A DNA stretch of 9,344 nt. It comes from Pseudomonadota bacterium. Its GTDB lineage: Bacteria > Pseudomonadota > Alphaproteobacteria > Caulobacterales > Caulobacteraceae. The DNA lies in the NCBI GenBank assembly GCA_023445705.1, contig JAEXKM010000454.1, positions 1-9,344 of the forward strand, in the 5' to 3' direction. How positions within the stretch are numbered: position 1 is the stretch's first letter; the number at the start of each line of letters is the position of its first letter. The notes under the pieces were generated by a model, which saw only the letters and a program-made list of their open reading frames with translations, did no database searches and had not been told where the DNA came from. Position numbers and translations under genes: made by a program. Below are positions 6,183-9,344 of the stretch, in pieces.

Positions 6183-6572
6183 ATGCGCCGCTTGCCGTTA
6201 GCCATATTCGCCGCCGCGAGCCTGATTTCGGGCGCCGCACAGGCCGCGCCGGCCCTCATGGCGCCGATCAACCAGAGCGTTCCGATCACCCTGCCGCGGG
6301 GAACGCGGGACGTGCTGATCGGCAATCCGGCCATCGCGGACGTGAGCGTGCTCGACTCGGGCAAGGCCGTGATCCTGGGCAAGGGCTATGGGGTGACCAA
6401 CCTGGTGGTGATCGACCAGCTTGGCCGTACGGTGATGAACCGGCAGGTTGTCGTGGCCGCGCCGTCAGGCAATGTGACGGTGATCCGCGGCGCCAAGGCA
6501 GTGGACTATGCCTGCGCCACGCGCTGCGAACAGGCCGACCAGGCCGCGGCGTCCGCGGCCCCCGCCAACTAA
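6183..6572 (+). CDS. Secreted stand-alone pilus-formation N-terminal domain protein (CpaC N-domain paralogue)
   Basis: A 129-residue exported protein. A signal peptide covers residues 1-21 (MRRLPLAIFA... GAAQA, cleaved before APA). The body, about 30-93, is the pilus-formation N-terminal domain also found at the start of CpaC: RGTRDVLIGNPAIADVSVL here matches CpaC DARDVLVTNPAVADAML, and both share the ILG and the GR(T/R) turn. There is no BON or secretin part. The C-terminal tail has a CX3C pair, C111 and C115 in YACATRCE, then an alanine-rich end. It heads the plus-strand group and lies 93 nt before the first TadE-like gene. It probably acts in the periplasm near the secretin ring, as a separate copy of its N-domain. 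The start is fixed by the signal peptide; the ribosome binding site is weak (GGA at 6171). Confidence 0.88.
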   Translation: MRRLPLAIFAAASLISGAAQAAPALMAPINQSVPITLPRGTRDVLIGNPAIADVSVLDSGKAVILGKGYGVTNLVVIDQLGRTVMNRQVVVAAPSGNVTVIRGAKAVDYACATRCEQADQAAASAAPAN

Positions 6573-6638
6573 TAACGGCCCGGGCGGGAAACCCGTCGTT
6601 AGCCATAAGCATAAATCGTAGCTTAGCCGTGCAGGCCT

Positions 6639-6660
6639 AGGTTCGGAGCGAACCTCGAGG
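6639..6660 (+). promoter_or_regulatory. Hairpin overlapping the RBS of the first TadE-like gene
   Basis: AGGTTCG (6639-6645) and CGAACCT (6649-6655) form a perfect 7-bp stem with a 3-nt loop. CCT at 6636-6638 can extend it by pairing with AGG at 6658-6660 across a 2-nt bulge. That AGG is part of the GAGG ribosome binding site (6657-6660) five nt before the ATG at 6666. The fold would partly hide the site and could limit synthesis of this minor subunit. Confidence 0.4.
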
Positions 6661-6665
6661 GCCGA

Positions 6666-7277
6666 ATGCTGCATCTGGCTTCAAGACCGATCACGGCGCT
6701 GCGCCGGTTCGCCCGCGACCGCCGCGGCGCGACCGCGGTGGAGTTCGCGCTGATCAGCATCCCGTTGATGCTGCTGCTGTTCGGGATCGTCGAGCTCTGC
6801 CTGATCCTGCTGGTCACCGCGACCTTGGACACGGCGACGGACTTCGCCGCTCGGAACATCCGCACTGGAGTCTTCCAGAAGGGCGGAGCGATCACAGAGG
6901 CCGATTTCGCCGGCCTGGTCTGCCGCAACATGAACTGGCTGAAATCGACCTGCGCGGCGGACGCCGAGATCGACAAGGACCATCCGGGTACGCGGCGCCT
7001 CTTCGTGGAGGCCGAGAGCTTCGGCAGCTTCGCGGCCGCCGCCTCGCCGACGGTCCACACGCCGCAGGATTTCGCGGACAACACCCTATGCTGGACTGTG
7101 GGCAATCCGGGCGACATCGTCCTAGTGAAAGCCTATTTCCGCTGGCCGATCTTCACACCGCTGATGCGGCCTTTCTTTGCGAACGACGGGGACATGCGCC
7201 GCCTGGAGGCGACCCGGCTCTTCCGCAACGAACCTTTCGACGCCTCGCTGCAGCCGAAGGGCACCAAATGTCGCTGA
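6666..7277 (+). CDS. TadE-like minor pseudopilin
   Basis: A 203-residue protein with a basic leader (RRFARDRRG), predicted prepilin peptidase cut after Gly21, then ATAVEFALISIPLMLLLFGI, where Glu26 is at +5. One membrane helix covers about 24-52 and is followed by a large periplasmic domain with cysteines at about C80, C89 and C140. This is the TadE layout: prepilin-like N-terminus, TM helix and extended C-terminal domain. TadE/TadF are processed by the same peptidase as the pilin and are needed for pilus assembly, possibly as initiators of the fibre. The ATG has GAGG five nt upstream. The gene overlaps the next by 10 nt, which suggests coupled translation and roughly equal amounts of the two pseudopilins. 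Confidence 0.9.
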   Translation: MLHLASRPITALRRFARDRRGATAVEFALISIPLMLLLFGIVELCLILLVTATLDTATDFAARNIRTGVFQKGGAITEADFAGLVCRNMNWLKSTCAADAEIDKDHPGTRRLFVEAESFGSFAAAASPTVHTPQDFADNTLCWTVGNPGDIVLVKAYFRWPIFTPLMRPFFANDGDMRRLEATRLFRNEPFDASLQPKGTKCR

Positions 7278-7783
7278 AGCGCTTCGTACGCGACCAGCGG
7301 GGGGTGGCGGCCGTGGAGTTCGCCTTCGTCCTGCCGATCCTGATCCTGCTCTATTACGGCATGGTCGAGAGCACCCAGGCGGTGCTGGCCAATCGCCGCG
7401 CGGGCTATCTGACCACCGCGGTGGGAGACCTGTTGACGCAGCAGGCGCAGGTGCGGACGGCCGACGTCGAAGACATCTTCGACGCCGGCGAGGCGGTGCT
7501 GTCGCCCTTTAAGACTGACGGCCTGTCCATCCGCGTCACCAGCATCGAGATCGACGCCAGCGGCAAGGCTATCGAGAAATGGACCCAGGCGCGGGGCACG
7601 ATCGAGGCCGCAAAGCTGGGGGACATCGACAAGAAGCTGCTGGAGCCGAACTCGGCCCTGGTGCGGGCCGAGACGGTCTATGTCTACAAGACGCCGTTCC
7701 AGCGGGTCTTTCCCAGCGCCTTCACCTTCAAGCACAAGATGGACCTGCGGCCGCGGACCGGCGTGGCGATCCCGCGGAGCTGA
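7268..7783 (+). CDS. Second TadE/TadF-like minor pseudopilin
   Basis: A 171-residue pseudopilin beginning MSLKRFVRDQRG, then VAAVEFAFVLPILILLYYGM. The predicted cut is after Gly12 with Glu17 at +5. There is one TM helix (about 14-37) and a periplasmic domain of about 130 residues without cysteines. It resembles the preceding gene in its N-terminus but not beyond it, so the two are best read as a TadE/TadF-type pair rather than a recent duplication. The start at 7268 was chosen because it gives a proper leader and has GAAGG seven nt upstream; the frame is open further back to 7088 only as the shadow of the previous gene. Its stop is five nt from that of the convergent transporter. Confidence 0.9.
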   Translation: MSLKRFVRDQRGVAAVEFAFVLPILILLYYGMVESTQAVLANRRAGYLTTAVGDLLTQQAQVRTADVEDIFDAGEAVLSPFKTDGLSIRVTSIEIDASGKAIEKWTQARGTIEAAKLGDIDKKLLEPNSALVRAETVYVYKTPFQRVFPSAFTFKHKMDLRPRTGVAIPRS

Positions 7784-7794
7784 GCCGGTCAGCT
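7778..7794. other. Palindrome containing both convergent stop codons
   Basis: AGCTGA (7778-7783), GCCGG, TCAGCT (7789-7794): a perfect 6-bp inverted repeat with a 5-nt loop. Each arm is the terminal Ser codon plus TGA of one of the two convergent genes. It is too short and has no T-run for an efficient terminator, but it is the only structured element between the two transcription units. Confidence 0.55.
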
Positions 7795-9237
7795 GATCTG
7801 CCGCCCGCCGCCGCGGACGAAGAGCAGGCCGACGAAGCCGATGAGCAGCAGGACGGTGATGGTGGCGAACCCGCCCTGCTGACTGTGGGTGAGCTTTGTC
7901 CCCCAGTTGACCATCATCGGCCCGAGCCAGCCGGTGGCGACTCCCGAGAGCGCATAGACCCCGAAGAAAGCGCCCGTCTGGTCCGGCGGGGTCACGCGGG
8001 TCAGCATGGTGCGGCTGGAGGCGTACTGCGCGGTGATGAAGACCGCGTTGGAGAAGCCGATCAGGATGAAGATCCACTCCGGCAGGGTTCGGAAGACCGG
8101 GCCGTTCCACATGGGCGCGTTGGCGGCCGCGTCATAGGCCCAGAAATAGAGGATGCGGTCGGGCCCCATGCCGAGCATGGCTATGATCCCCAGCAGCGAC
8201 ATGAAGATCTCGACGCGGACCGCGCCCTTGGGGCCGAGGGCGGCGTCCAGCCAGCGGGCGACGAAGCCGCCGGCGACCGCGAGGATCGAGAGGACGATGC
8301 CGTAGATCAGCATCTCGAGAGCGCCCCACTTCATCACCCCGATGGCGTAGAGCCCGGCATAGATGAGGATGGCGTTCATGCCGTCGACGTAGAACATGCG
8401 GCTGACCAGGAAGATGGCCGCGTCCTTGTGGCGGCGGACGGTGGCGACCATCCGGAAAAGCTGGATCGCGCCGTTGCGGAACGCGGTCAGGGTCGGCACG
8501 CCCGTCTTCGGCGCATCGGGCGTGAAGAAGAACAGCGGCAGGGCGCCGACCGCGAAGATGGCCGCGGCCAGCAGCGCGACGACGCGCTCCGGCTCGTGCG
8601 TCGCCGGGTCGAGGCCGAACAGCGGCGCGTGGGGGACGAAGCCCCAGTCGACCTTGCCAGGCAGGGCGAAAGCCCAGGCGGTGAAGGCCAGGGCGATGAC
8701 CGCCGTCAGGTTGCCCAGGGCCAAGGCCAGGCCCGAAGCCTTGTGCGCGCCGTTGAGCCCCGCCGCCCGCACCAGCAGGGAGTTGTGCAGCACCTCGCTG
8801 AAAGCGAAGAGCAGGCCTATGGCGGTGACCATCACCATGATGGCGGTGACGGAAAGGCCGCTGCCGTCGGGACGCGCCCACCACAGGGCGGCGATCATCG
8901 GGACCATCAGGGCGACGATCAGGGCGAGCCATCGCTTGCGCGGACCCAACTGGTCGATGGAGGCGCCCAGCAGCGGCGCGGTCGCCATGACCAGCCAGCC
9001 GGCGTACTGGCTCCAACGGGAGATGATCTCCTGCCCGCGGACAGGGTCGCCCACCATCACGCCCGCCACATAGGGCATGAAGATGTAGATGGTGATCAGG
9101 ATCACATAGGGATTGCGGGCGCCCTCGAAGAGCGCCCAGGCCACGCCCCCGCGGTTCAGGCGGCCATCGCCCATCACCTCGGCGTCGATGGGCAGGTCGG
9201 CGACCGCTCCCGAACCGCTGGCTTCGACTGTACTCAC
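7789..9237 (-). CDS. MFS transporter, UMF1/Atg22-like family
   Basis: A 482-residue inner-membrane transporter with about 12 hydrophobic segments. After a polar N-terminal tail comes WALFEGARNPYVILITIYIF (34-53), a typical opening of UMF1/Atg22-like major facilitator proteins. A motif A-like loop follows, GASIDQLGPRKRW (91-103), with Asp95, Gly98, Arg100, Lys101 and Arg102. A charged central loop at about 245-272 divides the two halves. The family is implicated in efflux of small solutes, possibly amino acids; no substrate can be read from this sequence. It starts with GTG at 9237, supported by GGGAGG five nt upstream; a start at the internal ATG (Met22) is less likely. It converges on the pseudopilin operon and shows no functional link to the pilus. 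Confidence 0.88.
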   Translation of the reverse strand: MSTVEASGSGAVADLPIDAEVMGDGRLNRGGVAWALFEGARNPYVILITIYIFMPYVAGVMVGDPVRGQEIISRWSQYAGWLVMATAPLLGASIDQLGPRKRWLALIVALMVPMIAALWWARPDGSGLSVTAIMVMVTAIGLLFAFSEVLHNSLLVRAAGLNGAHKASGLALALGNLTAVIALAFTAWAFALPGKVDWGFVPHAPLFGLDPATHEPERVVALLAAAIFAVGALPLFFFTPDAPKTGVPTLTAFRNGAIQLFRMVATVRRHKDAAIFLVSRMFYVDGMNAILIYAGLYAIGVMKWGALEMLIYGIVLSILAVAGGFVARWLDAALGPKGAVRVEIFMSLLGIIAMLGMGPDRILYFWAYDAAANAPMWNGPVFRTLPEWIFILIGFSNAVFITAQYASSRTMLTRVTPPDQTGAFFGVYALSGVATGWLGPMMVNWGTKLTHSQQGGFATITVLLLIGFVGLLFVRGGGRQIS

Positions 9238-9242
9238 GGCGG

Positions 9243-9248
9243 CCTCCC
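9243..9248 (-). promoter_or_regulatory. Ribosome binding site deciding the transporter GTG start
   Basis: GGGAGG on the minus strand lies five nt before the GTG at 9237-9235. It is the best Shine-Dalgarno match in the area, which favours this GTG over the downstream ATG at Met22. Confidence 0.7.
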
Positions 9249-9300
9249 AGGTGACCGCACTGACAGCGGACTTGAGAGGACGTTACGCCTCGGCGCAAGC

Positions 9301-9344
9301 ATGGGGAGAGGGAAAATGGCCGCCCCCCCGGTTCACCCCACGTC
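9301..9344 (+). CDS. Possible start of a divergent gene (truncated at the right edge)
   Basis: Two in-frame ATGs occur at 9301 and 9316. The second is preceded by GGGGAGAGGG, a good ribosome binding site, and would start MAAPPVHPT before the window ends. With only nine or fourteen codons visible the product cannot be named, and chance is a real alternative. No clear promoter was identified for it or for the transporter in 9249-9300. Confidence 0.25.
   Translation, partial: MGRGKMAAPPVHPT

Noticed and set aside
6019..6201. Small plus-strand open frame in the control region
   Set aside because: It has no ribosome binding site, runs across the AT-rich regulatory elements, and overlaps the signal peptide start of the next gene in another frame.
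6583..6597. Small hairpin after the CpaC N-domain gene as a terminator
   Set aside because: Six pairs including one G-T, three-nt loop and no T-run; the following genes are evidently part of the same transcript.
7088..7267. Longer start for the second TadE-like gene
   Set aside because: Starting at 7088 would put about 60 residues before the prepilin leader and overlap the preceding gene heavily; 7268 gives a proper leader and a GAAGG site.

Overview
The window is a GC-rich chromosomal segment from an alphaproteobacterium, most likely of the Caulobacterales (Caulobacter/Phenylobacterium type). The basis is the gene order pilA-cpaA-cpaB-cpaC-cpaD-cpaE-cpaF, the Caulobacter-like PilA sequence, and TTAA-N7-TTAA-like motifs resembling the box of the cell-cycle regulator CtrA. 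Genus cannot be fixed from the sequence alone.

Layout. Reading leftward (minus strand) from about 5876 to the left edge is a Tad/Flp (type IVc) pilus operon: the major pilin pilA (5694-5876), a second very small Flp pilin (5457-5627, 56 codons), prepilin peptidase cpaA (4836-5357), periplasmic assembly factor cpaB (3853-4698), outer-membrane secretin cpaC (2270-3856), lipoprotein cpaD (1590-2273), the ParA/MinD-like protein cpaE (127-1590), and the first 42 codons of the secretion ATPase cpaF (1-126, cut by the window edge). From cpaB to cpaF the genes overlap or abut, so they are very probably translated in a coupled way. pilA, the second pilin, cpaA and cpaB are instead separated by leaders holding strong hairpins.

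An AT-rich control region (5877-6182) separates this operon from a divergent plus-strand group: a stand-alone secreted copy of the CpaC N-terminal domain (6183-6572) and two TadE-type minor pseudopilins (6666-7277 and 7268-7783). Together the two groups encode the fibre subunit(s), the maturation peptidase, the outer-membrane channel, the polar/positioning ATPase, the start of the motor ATPase and the pseudopilins. The platform proteins TadB/TadC are not in the window and would be expected beyond cpaF.

Converging on the last pseudopilin gene, with a 5-nt gap, is an unrelated MFS transporter of the UMF1/Atg22-like type (7789-9237, minus strand, GTG start). The right edge (9238-9344) holds its leader and perhaps the first codons of a plus-strand gene.

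The points most worth a second look are the overlooked second pilin, with prolines in its hydrophobic helix; a nested RNA structure joining the pilA stop codon to that pilin's ribosome binding site; CtrA-like boxes before pilA, before the divergent operon and before cpaB; and a large nested dyad in the divergent control region.
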